Made by a program: the position numbers and the translations under genes
Notes under the pieces: model-generated
The model's input: the letters and a program-made list of their open reading frames with translations, nothing else
Database searches by the model: none
What the model was told of the DNA's origin: nothing
Source of the DNA: Burkholderia sp. IMCC1007
Lineage (GTDB): Bacteria > Pseudomonadota > Gammaproteobacteria > Burkholderiales > Burkholderiaceae
Direction: 5' to 3'
NCBI RefSeq assembly: GCF_027257875.1
Contig: NZ_JAPVQY010000018.1
Location: 1-64,000, forward strand
Length of the DNA: 64,000 nt
In this document: positions 17,087 through 25,635 of the stretch, piece by piece
Layout of the letters: each line of letters starts with the position of its first letter
Numbering within the stretch: position 1 is the first letter of the stretch

Positions 17087-18202
17087 ATGGCAGAAGAGTG
17101 GAACAACAGGCTGCGAACGGCATGCGCGGCGCTCGCGCTCGGCGGGCTCGCGTGGTTCGGCGCGCCGTCCGCGCTCGCGGCGGAGGTCGTCAACGTGTAC
17201 AACTGGGGCAACTCGATCGGCAAGCAGACGATCGCGAACTTCGAGAAGGCGACCGGCATCAAGGTCGTCTACCAGGAGTTCGATTCGAACGAGACGCTGC
17301 AGGCGAAGCTGCTGTCGGGCACGTCGGGCTACGACGTCGTCGTGCCGTCCGACATCTTCTGGGCGCGGCAGCTGCAGGCCGGCATCTACCGCAAGATCGA
17401 CAAGGCGCAGGTGCCGAACTACGCGCTGCTCGATCCTGACATCATGAAGGTGCTGTCGAGGGACGATCCGGGCAACCAGTACGGCATTCCGTGGACGTGG
17501 GGTACCGACGGGCTCGGGATGAACGTCGAGAAGGTGAAGGCGTTGCTCGGCAACGATGCGCCGCTGAACAGCTGGTCGCTGCTGTTCGATCCGAAGTATG
17601 CGAGCAAGCTGAAAAGCTGCGGCGTGTCGATGCTCGATTCGCCGGTCGACGCGTTCGGGATGGCGTTCATCTATCTGAAGAAGGATCCGAACACGACGAA
17701 CCCGGCGGACTACCAGGCCGCGTACGAGCTGCTGAAGACGGCACGGCCGTACATCACGCAGTTCAACTCGACGAGCTACATCAACGATCTCGCGGGCGGC
17801 GACATCTGTCTGGCGCTCGGCTGGTCGGGCGACGTGAACTCGGCGCGCATCGCGGCCGCTGCGGCGAAGAAGCCGTATCACATCAAGTACGTGATCCCGA
17901 GCGAAGGCAGCGCGCTGTGGTTCGACATGATGGCGATTCCGAAGGACGCGCCGCATCCGGATGCCGCGCAGAGGTTCGTCAACTTCGTGCTGTCGGAGAC
18001 GGAGAGCGCGAACCTGACCAACGACACGTCGTATCCGTCGGCGGTGCCGTCGTCGAAGCGTCTCGTGCGTGCGGAAGTGACGAACGATCCGGCCGTGTTC
18101 CCGCCGGCCGACGTGATCCGCAAGCTGAACCTCGGCAAGCCGGTCCCGCCGGAGCTGATGCGTCTGCAGAACCGGCTCTGGACCAAGCTGAAGACCGAGT
18201 AA
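17087..18202 (+). CDS. potF: Polyamine ABC transporter substrate-binding protein, PotF/PotD type
   Basis: Secreted periplasmic binding protein of 371 aa. A Sec signal peptide covers residues 1 to about 31 (hydrophobic core ACAALALGGLAWFGAPS, cleavage after ALA), and the mature protein begins EVVNVYNWGNSIG, the hallmark start of PotD/PotF proteins. The ATG at 17087 has a strong GGAGGAAAAC site; a more upstream ATG at 17066 lacks one. No transporter ATPase or permeases adjoin it, so it either serves the PotGHI-type system at the left edge or acts with distant partners. Promoter copy C links it to the cupin and amidohydrolase genes. Confidence 0.92.
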   Translation: MAEEWNNRLRTACAALALGGLAWFGAPSALAAEVVNVYNWGNSIGKQTIANFEKATGIKVVYQEFDSNETLQAKLLSGTSGYDVVVPSDIFWARQLQAGIYRKIDKAQVPNYALLDPDIMKVLSRDDPGNQYGIPWTWGTDGLGMNVEKVKALLGNDAPLNSWSLLFDPKYASKLKSCGVSMLDSPVDAFGMAFIYLKKDPNTTNPADYQAAYELLKTARPYITQFNSTSYINDLAGGDICLALGWSGDVNSARIAAAAAKKPYHIKYVIPSEGSALWFDMMAIPKDAPHPDAAQRFVNFVLSETESANLTNDTSYPSAVPSSKRLVRAEVTNDPAVFPPADVIRKLNLGKPVPPELMRLQNRLWTKLKTE

Positions 18203-18230
18203 GCCGGCCGCGTTCCCCGCTTTCGTTTGC

Positions 18231-18268
18231 GCGCGCCCCGCCGCCCCTCGCGGCGGGCGGGGGCGCGC
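18231..18268. terminator. GC-rich hairpin between potF-like gene and porin gene
   Basis: GCGCGCCCC (18231-18239) pairs perfectly with GGGGCGCGC (18260-18268), and the inner bases GCCGCC/GGCGG can extend the stem. There is no T-run, so it is more likely an attenuator or mRNA-stabilising 3' hairpin than a full terminator. Confidence 0.5.
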
Positions 18269-18293
18269 TCGTCCCGACGATTCCCACACCCCC

Positions 18294-19895
18294 ATGAAAA
18301 TCAAACACATGACGGCGCTGTGCCTGCTCGCGTTCGAAGCGGCATCGGCATTCGCACACACGCCGCGCGATGCGACCGACTCGAGCAAAATGAAGGCGCT
18401 GCAGGCGCAGGTCACTGCGTTGCAGCAGCAGGTGAACGCGTTGCGCGCGAGCATGCTCGCGGCGAAGGCGCCGGCCGCTGCAAGCGCTGCACCGGCATCG
18501 GCGTCGGTATCGACGTCGGCAGGCGGCGCGCCGATCGGCACGATCAACACGGCGGCGGCCGCCACCCCGGCCGCGGATGCCGCGCCCGTGTTCACGAACG
18601 ACGACCTGCAGCAGATGCGCGAGCAGATCGCGAACGCGTCGCTGAAGGTCGACTCGCTCCAGGAAGCCGCGACGACCGGCCCGCTCGCGGGGCTGAGCAT
18701 CACCGGCTACATCGATCCCGTGTACCTGTTCAACCGCGCGCAGCGCACGTCGGGGTTCCAGTTCCTGAACCACGATCCGGGCGCGTACGACTACTTCAAC
18801 AGCACGATCGGCGACGTCTACCTCGACATCAAGAAGACCTTCGGCGTCGGCCCGACTGCGCCGTCGGCCGAGATCGTGATCCAGCCGAACCGCGGCTTCG
18901 GCAACGTGTTCAGCAACGCGCACGGCGGCATCGGCAACAACATCATCACGCAGGCGCAGGTCAACGTGCCGCTCGGCACGACGAAGACCTTCGAGGTCGG
19001 GATGATGCCGAGCCTCGCGGGCTACGAGGTGCAGCCGTCGAACCAGATGCTCACGCTCACGCACGGGCTGCTGTACGACTTCAGCGAACCGGGCAATCTG
19101 CTCGGCATCGGGCTGAAGGGCTCGAACGACGCGATGACGCGCTTCTGGCAGGTGATCGTCGGCAACGAGGTGCTGCGCACGGCCGGCGCGATCGCGAACG
19201 CGGCGAACAACACGACCAAGACCAACTGGACGCCGACCGTCACCGCGCGCTTCGACAACGCGACGTCGACCGCATTCGACTTCGGGATTTCCGGCATGCT
19301 CGGCCGGCAGTCGCTGTTCTCGCCGTGCGCGAATGCGGGCGGCTACGGCTACCAGTGCAACGGATCGTCGCCGACGGGGCTCTACAAGTACGTGGAAGCC
19401 GACATGACCTATACGCACGACAAGACGCAGATCAACGCGCAGGTCGACTACGGCGAACTGCAGAAGGGCGCATGGAACGGCGGCACCGCGCGCTGGTACG
19501 GGATGTCGCTGCTCGGCCATACGAAGTGGACGTCGGCGTGGGTCGGCCGCATGGGCGCGACGCTGCGCTTCGACTACCTGAACAACACGGCGAACGGCGG
19601 CGGCGGCACGAACATCCAGTACGGGCTCTCGGGCGGCAATCCGTCGGTGAACGGGTCGAGCGGCTTCGGCATCGATCCGTCGTGCTTCCAGGGCTCGGCG
19701 ACGAACGGCACCGAGTGCAAGGGCGCGCAGCGCTATGCGATCACGGCCGACCTGCTGTTCTATCCGACGCAGCAGATCACCGTGAAGGTCGAGTATCGCC
19801 ACGACGCGGCGAACCATCCGGTGTTCCTGAAGAGCAACGGCACCTACGGGCGCGGCAACGACCTGGCCGGCATGCAATTCATCTACGCGTTCTGA
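18294..19895 (+). CDS. Outer-membrane porin-like protein (DUF3138 type)
   Basis: Predicted outer-membrane protein of 533 aa. It has a Sec signal peptide (about residues 1-21, ending AFA), then a coiled-coil-like stretch (MKALQAQVTALQQQVNALRA) and an Ala-rich linker. The remaining 400 or so residues are rich in alternating aromatic and polar strands, and the protein ends in YAF with a terminal Phe as beta-barrel proteins do. The coiled coil followed by a barrel matches the DUF3138 family of burkholderial porins. Its position between a polyamine-binding protein and a hydrolase suggests outer-membrane uptake of the same substrate. Confidence 0.75.
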   Translation: MKIKHMTALCLLAFEAASAFAHTPRDATDSSKMKALQAQVTALQQQVNALRASMLAAKAPAAASAAPASASVSTSAGGAPIGTINTAAAATPAADAAPVFTNDDLQQMREQIANASLKVDSLQEAATTGPLAGLSITGYIDPVYLFNRAQRTSGFQFLNHDPGAYDYFNSTIGDVYLDIKKTFGVGPTAPSAEIVIQPNRGFGNVFSNAHGGIGNNIITQAQVNVPLGTTKTFEVGMMPSLAGYEVQPSNQMLTLTHGLLYDFSEPGNLLGIGLKGSNDAMTRFWQVIVGNEVLRTAGAIANAANNTTKTNWTPTVTARFDNATSTAFDFGISGMLGRQSLFSPCANAGGYGYQCNGSSPTGLYKYVEADMTYTHDKTQINAQVDYGELQKGAWNGGTARWYGMSLLGHTKWTSAWVGRMGATLRFDYLNNTANGGGGTNIQYGLSGGNPSVNGSSGFGIDPSCFQGSATNGTECKGAQRYAITADLLFYPTQQITVKVEYRHDAANHPVFLKSNGTYGRGNDLAGMQFIYAF

Positions 19896-19982
19896 TCGAG
19901 GCCGCGACCGGGCGTCGCCGCGCGACGCAACCCGGTGCGGGTCGGATGAGCCCGGACCCTATTCAACACAGGAGCATTCATC

Positions 19983-21059
19983 TTGAAGCTGCACACTTTC
20001 GCGACCGATCTCACCGATCCGCGCGAGCGCGGCCGCCGTATCGGCGAGCAGTTCGCGTCGGAGATCCGCGAGACGGTCGCGCTCTATCTCGCGTTCTTCC
20101 CGAAGCTCGGCATCGCGCCGCAGCGCGCGCGGGAGATCGGCAACGCGAGCCTCGCGGCGCTCGGCGCGTGGTGCCCGGCGCTGGCCGACGAGGTCGATGC
20201 GATCGCGGACGGCGTCGACCTGCCGCGCTGGCAGCTCGCGTGCCTGAACGCGCGCACCGAGATTCTCGCCACGGCGCCCGCGTCGGCCGAAGGCGAATGC
20301 TCGACGACCGTCTATGCACCGGCCGGCCCCGATGCGCCGCGCACGCTGCAGACGTGGGACTGGCACGATAGCCTCGCGCCGCAAGGTTTGCTGATGCAGT
20401 TCGGCACGCGGCACGGCCGCACCGTGAAGCTGTTCTCCGAATTCGGGATGCTCGCGAAGCTCGGCGTGAACAGCGCGGGGCTCGGCCTGCACTTCAACAT
20501 CCTGCACCACGCGAGCGACAACGACAGTGCGGGCGTGCCGGTGCATGCGATCGCGCGGCGCATCCTCGAAGAAGCGACGACGGTGCAGGACGCGATCGAC
20601 CTCGCGCGCAGCGCGCGCGTGAGCGCGTCGACGGTGCTGACGGTATTCACGCGACAGGACGCGCATCCGCGCGCGGCGAGCATCGAGCTGAGCCCGTCGG
20701 GCGTCGGTGTGGTCGTGCCGCGTCCGGACGGCTGGCTGCTGCATACGAACCATTTTCTCGATCGCGCGTTGAGCGGCGGCGAATGCATGCCGGACAGCTC
20801 GACGACGCGCGAGCGTTTCGCGCACCTGAACGATGTGGTGACGGGGATGACGAGCGCCGACGTGCGCGAGCGCGCGGCGGCGATGTGCGGCGCGGCGGCC
20901 GACGACGCGGTGGTGTGCTTCCATCCGGACTTGTCGATGCCCGACACCGAGCGCTGGGAAACGCTGCTGACGGTCGGCATCGATACCGACGCATGCGCGC
21001 TCGACTACGTGGCGGGCAATCCGCACGCGCTCGCGCGCGACGGGTTCCTGCGGTTCTGA
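19983..21059 (+). CDS. C45-family Ntn hydrolase (acyl-CoA:6-APA acyltransferase-like)
   Basis: Ntn-hydrolase fold protein of 358 aa resembling the peptidase C45 / isopenicillin N acyltransferase group, which cleave amide bonds after self-processing to expose an N-terminal Cys. The likely nucleophile is C106 in GECSTTVY, followed by QTWDWHDS, both typical family blocks. The start is TTG at 19983, preceded by ACAGGAGC at suitable spacing; no ATG precedes the conserved region. No signal peptide is seen. Within this cluster it may remove an acyl group from an acylated amine, complementing the amidohydrolase at 15160. That role is inference. Confidence 0.78.
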   Translation: MKLHTFATDLTDPRERGRRIGEQFASEIRETVALYLAFFPKLGIAPQRAREIGNASLAALGAWCPALADEVDAIADGVDLPRWQLACLNARTEILATAPASAEGECSTTVYAPAGPDAPRTLQTWDWHDSLAPQGLLMQFGTRHGRTVKLFSEFGMLAKLGVNSAGLGLHFNILHHASDNDSAGVPVHAIARRILEEATTVQDAIDLARSARVSASTVLTVFTRQDAHPRAASIELSPSGVGVVVPRPDGWLLHTNHFLDRALSGGECMPDSSTTRERFAHLNDVVTGMTSADVRERAAAMCGAAADDAVVCFHPDLSMPDTERWETLLTVGIDTDACALDYVAGNPHALARDGFLRF

Positions 21060-21074
21060 TTGGAGTATGCCGAG

Positions 21075-21110
21075 GAAAGCGGTGCGGCACGCGTGTGCCG
21101 CATCGCTTTC
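21075..21110. terminator. Hairpin between convergent genes (C45 hydrolase / MFS)
   Basis: A 16-bp stem is formed by GAAAGCG-G-TGCGGCAC and GTGCCGCA-T-CGCTTTC with a GCGT loop, the single G/T position still able to pair in RNA. It sits 15 bp after one stop codon and 4 bp from the other, and can serve both strands; there is no long T-run. Confidence 0.7.
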
Positions 21111-21114
21111 GCGC

Positions 21115-22506
21115 TCAGGCGTCGATGCGCTCGACCTTGCCGACCAGCAGCCCGTACGACAGGCTGCCGGCGAGCGCCATCGCGGCGATGTAGGTGATCG
21201 CGCGCGAGAAGTCGGCGCCGTCGACGAGCAGCCCGATCACGATCGGCGTCGCGATCGCGGCAAGATTGCCGATCAGGTTGAACATGCCGCCCGTGAGGCC
21301 GAGCAGCCGCGCGGGCGCGAGCCCAGACACGAGCGACCACGTGATCGACGCGAAGCCGTTGCCGAAGAACGCGAGCGTCATGAACGCGATCACCCAGCCG
21401 GTCGAGCTCACGTAGTTCGCGCCGATGATGCAGGTCGAGATCAGCAGCCCCGAGATGATCGGCAGCTTGCGCGCGAAGCCCTGCGATGCGCCGCGGCGCA
21501 TCAGCCAGTCCGACAGCAGGCCCGAGCACAGCACGCCGACGAACGCGGCGAGAAACGGCAGCGACGCGACAAAGCCCGACTTGATGAAGTCCATCCCGCG
21601 ATACTTGACGAGGTAGGTCGGGAACCACGTGAGGAAGAACCACAGCGTCGAGTTCAGCGCGAACTGCCCGAGATAGATGCCCCATAGCTTGCGTCGGCCG
21701 AGCACGACGCCGAGGTCGCGCCACGTCGACGGCGTGCGTTCGCTGCGCGCGGCCATACGGTCCTCGAGATCGACGAGGCCGCCGCCGTCGCGGATCAGCG
21801 CGATCTCGGCGGCGTTGACGCCGCGAAACGCGCGCGGCTCGCGATACACCGCATACCAGATCGCGGCCCATGCGATGCCCGCGACGCCCGTCGCGACGAA
21901 CACCATGTGCCAGCCGAGATGCACCTGCAGCCACGCGAGCACGGGCGTCAGGAATGCGAGGCCAACGAACTGCCCGGACGTATAGCCGCCGATCGCGCTC
22001 GCGCGCTCGCGGGTCGGGAACCACGTCGTCACGACACGGTTGTTGATCGGATAGGCCGGCGCTTCGAGCGCGCCCACTGCGAGACGCAACACGATCAGCC
22101 CCCCGAACGAACCGGCGAAGCCGAGCAGCAGCGTCGCGGCCGACCACAGCGCGAGCGCGCCGGCATACAGCACGCGCGGCGATACCTTGTCGACGAGCCA
22201 GCCGCCGGGAATCTGCATCAATGCATAGGTCCAGCCGAACGCGGAGAACACGAGGCCCGCGCGAACCGGATCGATGTTCAGTTCCTTGAACAGCGCCGGT
22301 GCGGCGATCGACAGGTTGCTGCGGTCGAGGTAATTGATCACGACCGTGACGAACAGCAGGATCAGGATCAGCAGGCGCTTGCGGCTCGGCGGCGCGGTAA
22401 AGGCGGCGGCCGCGGCCGTGCGGGCGGTGGAATCGGGTGCGGTGTCGCCGCGTGTGCACGGCTGTTCCGACGGGGTGGCGTGGGTGCGTGATGCGGATTG
22501 GGCCAC
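21115..22506 (-). CDS. MFS transporter, anion:cation symporter type
   Basis: Inner-membrane carrier of 463 aa with 12 predicted helices. The N-terminal 40 residues are a low-complexity cytoplasmic extension. VTVVINYLDRSNLSIAAP and the following GWTYALMQIPGGWLVDKVSPR are signatures of the ACS (hexuronate, galactonate, phthalate) MFS family. The start is GTG at 22506 behind AGGAGACAACC. Two palindromes and a TTGACG -35 box lie upstream, so it is individually regulated. The substrate is probably a sugar acid or aromatic acid. Confidence 0.87.
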   Translation of the reverse strand: MAQSASRTHATPSEQPCTRGDTAPDSTARTAAAAAFTAPPSRKRLLILILLFVTVVINYLDRSNLSIAAPALFKELNIDPVRAGLVFSAFGWTYALMQIPGGWLVDKVSPRVLYAGALALWSAATLLLGFAGSFGGLIVLRLAVGALEAPAYPINNRVVTTWFPTRERASAIGGYTSGQFVGLAFLTPVLAWLQVHLGWHMVFVATGVAGIAWAAIWYAVYREPRAFRGVNAAEIALIRDGGGLVDLEDRMAARSERTPSTWRDLGVVLGRRKLWGIYLGQFALNSTLWFFLTWFPTYLVKYRGMDFIKSGFVASLPFLAAFVGVLCSGLLSDWLMRRGASQGFARKLPIISGLLISTCIIGANYVSSTGWVIAFMTLAFFGNGFASITWSLVSGLAPARLLGLTGGMFNLIGNLAAIATPIVIGLLVDGADFSRAITYIAAMALAGSLSYGLLVGKVERIDA

Positions 22507-22560
22507 GGTTGTCTCCTGTGTTCTGTGCCGGCCTGCACCCGCGTGACGGGGCGGCCGTAT

Positions 22561-22573
22561 CCAATGGCATTGG
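22561..22573. promoter_or_regulatory. Palindrome upstream of MFS gene (operator candidate)
   Basis: CCAATGGCATTGG is a perfect 13-bp palindrome with a one-base centre, about 55 bp upstream of the GTG start. A minus-strand -35-like TTGACG (complement of 22603-22608) lies just upstream, so the palindrome would fall near or after the transcription start. Confidence 0.45.
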
Positions 22574-22618
22574 GGCGAACGTTAGAGCCGTGGAGTGAAG
22601 TGCGTCAACATTTGAACA

Positions 22619-22641
22619 GGCATCCCTATTAATGGGATGCC
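22619..22641. promoter_or_regulatory. Palindrome GGCATCCC-N7-GGGATGCC
   Basis: Perfect 8-bp arms flank TATTAAT, just upstream of the -35-like TTGACG of the MFS promoter. The form suits a dimeric regulator. Alternatively it is a 3' hairpin of the small frame ending at 22648. Confidence 0.45.
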
Positions 22642-22647
22642 GCGCGC

Positions 22648-22857
22648 TCAATATGTGGGAAAGCCGCGTGAGAGCGCCTGGATTTTGCGAGCCGGACCGC
22701 CGTGCGCTATTTGCCGCGCGACGCGCGCCGTGACGGTGTCGGCGGCCTTGAACGTCAGCGGCGGCTTGGCCGCATGAGCGGCGGCAATCGACGTCAAGCA
22801 TGCGATGAGCGGCGCGCCGCGGCGCAGAAGCGGTTGAAATCGCGAAGTGCGTGTCAT
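22648..22857 (-). CDS. Possible small secreted protein or gene remnant (69 aa)
   Basis: The frame encodes 69 aa with a plausible signal peptide (basic start, core APLIACLTSIAAAHA) followed by about 40 residues with no recognised domain. It lies on the same strand as, and upstream of, the MFS gene. It may be a real small exported protein or the 5' remnant of a longer secreted one. No ribosome site of note is seen. Confidence 0.35.
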   Translation of the reverse strand: MTRTSRFQPLLRRGAPLIACLTSIAAAHAAKPPLTFKAADTVTARVARQIAHGGPARKIQALSRGFPTY

Positions 22858-22890
22858 GCGGCGTTCCGAAGCGTGGGTGGTACCGCGGGC

Positions 22891-23259
22891 TTACGCGCTT
22901 GCGCTGTCGTCGCGATACCCGCTCTTGCCGTCGAAGATTTCCTTCAGCGCGGCACGCAGCACGACGGGATCGTGTTCGCCGGGCGCGAGATGGATCACGT
23001 AGTGCGTATTGCCGTCCAGACGCGCGGCCGTGCGTTCGTCGAGTTCGACTTCGATCGTGTCGCCCGTCAGGCGGACCGTCAGATCCTTCACGTGCGCGGT
23101 GAGCTGGTCGTGCACCATCACCTCGATCGATGTTTCCTCCGGAAAGCGCAGCAGCGAGAAGCAATAGTCTTGCTGCGCGTCGTGGCAATAGATGTTCGCG
23201 CAGCTTTCGTCGTCGTCGACGTCGGACGTGGCCGCGCCGACGGTGGCGTGTAGTTCCAT
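22891..23259 (-). CDS. Conserved-looking hypothetical protein (122 aa)
   Basis: Cytoplasmic protein of 122 aa with no signal peptide or membrane segment and no family recognised. It is acidic at both ends, with a central beta-rich part (VMVHDQLTAHVKDLTVRLTGDTIEVELDE, read in parts) and a C-terminal KEIFDGKSGYRDDS. Codon third positions are strongly G/C, supporting that it is real. It stands 22 bp from the convergent-free HxlR gene on the same strand and might be cotranscribed with it. Confidence 0.65.
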   Translation of the reverse strand: MELHATVGAATSDVDDDESCANIYCHDAQQDYCFSLLRFPEETSIEVMVHDQLTAHVKDLTVRLTGDTIEVELDERTAARLDGNTHYVIHLAPGEHDPVVLRAALKEIFDGKSGYRDDSASA

Positions 23260-23281
23260 GATCTGTGTTCAGGTGTGGGGT

Positions 23282-23659
23282 TTATCGGGGCAGGCCGGCT
23301 TCGGCTTCGATCGTGTCGGGCGTCGTATGCGCGTCGCATTGCGCATCGCGCGCCTTCAGCCACAGCCCGAATTCGCGCATGACTTCGACGACGGGCCGCA
23401 GCCGGTCGCCGTCCGCGGTGAGATCGTACTCGACGCGCACCGGCACTTCCGGATACACGGTGCGCCGCACGAACGCGGCGTCTTCCAGCGCGCGCAGATC
23501 GAGCGTCAGCATCCGCTGCGAGATGCCCGGCATGTCGCGCCGCAGGTCGCTGAAGCGCTTCGGCCCGTCGAGCAGGTACGACACGAGCAGCAGCCGCCAG
23601 CGACCGCCGAGCATGCGCATCGCTTCTTCAACGGAACATCCTGTCGCACTCGTTTTCAT
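23282..23659 (-). CDS. HxlR-family transcriptional regulator
   Basis: Winged-helix regulator of 125 aa, the usual HxlR size. The family start CSVEEAMRMLGGRWRLLLVSY, here with the sensing-type Cys near residue 8, is followed by the recognition region PGISQRMLTLDLRALEDAAF. The ATG at 23659 is used because the sequence upstream in frame is not HxlR-like. It is divergent from a glutathione S-transferase gene, a common pairing for redox- or electrophile-responsive HxlR regulators, so it probably controls that gene. Confidence 0.88.
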   Translation of the reverse strand: MKTSATGCSVEEAMRMLGGRWRLLLVSYLLDGPKRFSDLRRDMPGISQRMLTLDLRALEDAAFVRRTVYPEVPVRVEYDLTADGDRLRPVVEVMREFGLWLKARDAQCDAHTTPDTIEAEAGLPR

Positions 23660-23795
23660 GCTGCTGGCCTTTGTCGGTAACTTTTTTGTGACTACGGCAC
23701 AAACGACTGCCGTCTTCTCATCGCTGCGTCGATGCGAGATATTAGCGCCCGCGTCGCGGCGAATCGAGATACGAACCCACCCACCAAGGAAACGC

Positions 23796-24434
23796 ATGAA
23801 GCTCTATCACGCTCCCGGCAGCTGTTCGCAGGCGATCTGCATCGTGCTGCGTGAAGCAGGCCTCGACGCGGAGATCGTCGCGGTCGACGCACGCAAGCAT
23901 CGTGTCGAGGACGGCCGCAACTACTACGACGTGACCGAACTCGGCTACGTGCCGCTGCTCGAACTCGACGACGGCACGATGCTGCGCGAAGGCCCGGTGA
24001 TCGCGCAGTATCTCGCGGACCAGCGCCCGGAAGCGGGGCTCGCGCCCGCGTACGGCACGCTCGCCCGCTACCGGCTGATGGAATGGCTGAACTTCCTCGG
24101 CACCGAAATCCACAAGGGCTTCATTCCGCTGCTGTATGCGGTGCAGGCAGGGCAATACGTCGAGCCGGTGCGGCAGAAGCTCGACGGCCGCTTCGCGTGG
24201 ATCGACCGGCAACTCGACGGCACCCCGTATCTCACGGGCGAGACGTTCACGATCGCCGATGCGTATCTGTTCGCGCTGACGGGCTGGGGCAAGGCCGACT
24301 GGATGCGCTCGGTGTACGACGCGGACATCGACCTGAGCCGGCATGCGAACCTGCGCGCGTGGTACCAGCGCGTGCAGGCGCGGCCGGCCGTGCAGCACGT
24401 GCTGCGGGCCGACGCGCGGCCGAATGCGTCCTGA
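23796..24434 (+). CDS. gstA: Glutathione S-transferase
   Basis: Cytoplasmic GST of 212 aa with an N-terminal thioredoxin-like domain (MKLYHAPGSCSQAICIVLRE, with Ser9/Cys10 at the active-site position of beta-class GSTs) and an all-helical C-terminal domain containing the N-capping box (GETFTIADAYLFALTGW). It conjugates glutathione to electrophiles. The ATG at 23796 follows ACCAAGGAAACGC. The divergent HxlR gene is the likely regulator. Confidence 0.9.
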   Translation: MKLYHAPGSCSQAICIVLREAGLDAEIVAVDARKHRVEDGRNYYDVTELGYVPLLELDDGTMLREGPVIAQYLADQRPEAGLAPAYGTLARYRLMEWLNFLGTEIHKGFIPLLYAVQAGQYVEPVRQKLDGRFAWIDRQLDGTPYLTGETFTIADAYLFALTGWGKADWMRSVYDADIDLSRHANLRAWYQRVQARPAVQHVLRADARPNAS

Positions 24435-24476
24435 TGTGCTGACGCGTCCGGACACGCGCAGCGGCATTCAGCGCAT

Positions 24477-25487
24477 TCAGCGTGTCAGCGTCACGAGCAG
24501 ATAGCCGGCATAGCCGACGCCGTTCACGAGCAACGCCCAGATCGCGAGCCCGCGTGCGCGTACGTTGATGCGCAGCCAGGCCGCCGCCGCGAGCGTGATG
24601 ATCACGCCGGTCAGCACCTCGCGGCGCGGCTCCCATGGCGTCAGCATGATGCCGATCGCCGGCAGCAGCGTGCCCTGGAACACCATCGCGCCGGTGATGT
24701 TGCCGAATGCGAGCGTGTCCTTGCCGCGGCGAATCCACAGCACGCTGTTGACCTTCTCCGGCAGTTCCGTTGCGATCGGCACGATGATCAGCGACAGCAG
24801 CAGCGCCGAGATGCCGAGCAGGTGCGACACGCCTTCGACGCCGTGAATGAAGCCCTTCGCACCGCCGACGAGCAGCGCGACGCCGATCCCGAGCTGCAGC
24901 ACGATGGTCGCGAGATTGGTCGGCAACCCGATGCGCGACAGGAACATCGCGTGCGGCGCTTCGGTGCCGTGTCCGGCGTCGACGAGGCCGGTCGATGCGC
25001 GGAACGTCATCACGACGTACAGCACGTAGATCCCGACCAGCATCGCGGCGAGCAGCGCGCGCACCGCCCACACGTGATGCGGGACGAACATCGCGGCGGT
25101 CGCGAGCGCGAACGCGGCGATGAAGCAGTTCAGGTCGCGCACGAAGCCGCTGCGCTCGGGCGCGATCGTGCCGCCCGGCCCGCGCGTGCGGATCACGGCG
25201 AACGCCATCAGGAACGTGGTGAGCGTCGCGAGCATCAGCGGCGCGCCGAGAATCGCGCCGACGCCGATCTCCTCGTTCACCGCCGCACTCGACGTGCCGC
25301 CCGCCAGCGCGAGCAGCGGCACCATCGTTTCGGGCAGCGCGGTGCCGACGGCCGCGAACAGCGACCCCGTCACGCCTTCGGAGATCTTCAGCCGCTCGCC
25401 GAGATGCTCGAGCGCATTGGTGAAAAATTCGGCGGCAACGAGGATGACGATCAGCATGAACGCCAGTTCGACGAGCATCAACGTCAT
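24477..25487 (-). CDS. CaCA-family cation antiporter under manganese riboswitch control
   Basis: Inner-membrane protein of 336 aa with about ten hydrophobic helices and the two inverted alpha-repeats of sodium/calcium exchanger-type carriers: GSLFAAVGTALPETMVPLLA near residue 42 and VPIATELPEKVNSVLW near residue 238, each with the acidic ion-binding Glu. The ATG at 25487 has GGAGGTGCCGC upstream. The 5' leader contains a yybP-ykoY riboswitch, a Mn2+ sensor that normally turns on manganese exporters, so the exported ion is probably Mn2+ rather than Ca2+. The C-terminal stop is followed by two TGA-containing short repeats. Confidence 0.85.
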   Translation of the reverse strand: MTLMLVELAFMLIVILVAAEFFTNALEHLGERLKISEGVTGSLFAAVGTALPETMVPLLALAGGTSSAAVNEEIGVGAILGAPLMLATLTTFLMAFAVIRTRGPGGTIAPERSGFVRDLNCFIAAFALATAAMFVPHHVWAVRALLAAMLVGIYVLYVVMTFRASTGLVDAGHGTEAPHAMFLSRIGLPTNLATIVLQLGIGVALLVGGAKGFIHGVEGVSHLLGISALLLSLIIVPIATELPEKVNSVLWIRRGKDTLAFGNITGAMVFQGTLLPAIGIMLTPWEPRREVLTGVIITLAAAAWLRINVRARGLAIWALLVNGVGYAGYLLVTLTR

Positions 25488-25572
25488 GCGGCACCTCCGC
25501 AGGCGAGCGTGCGGGCAACGGTAGCGAAACGGAAATGCGACGGGAAGGGCGGTATGAACATGGGGGCTCCGT

Positions 25573-25618
25573 GGTCGGACGTAGACGAACCATGACGCAT
25601 CTGCCGACGTCCGACCAG
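25573..25618 (-). promoter_or_regulatory. Long inverted repeat in the antiporter leader (expression platform candidate)
   Basis: TGGTCGGACGT (25573-25583) and ACGTCCGACCA (25608-25618) are perfect 11-bp complements with a 24-base loop. The pair lies downstream of the riboswitch aptamer in the transcript and about 90 bp before the start codon, a suitable place for a switching stem. Confidence 0.55.
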
Positions 25619-25635
25619 GAACGACGCGATGCGTC

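Noticed and set aside
18294..18600. Coiled-coil lipoprotein instead of porin
   Set aside because: There is no lipobox Cys after the signal peptide, and the long beta-rich remainder with terminal Phe indicates a barrel.
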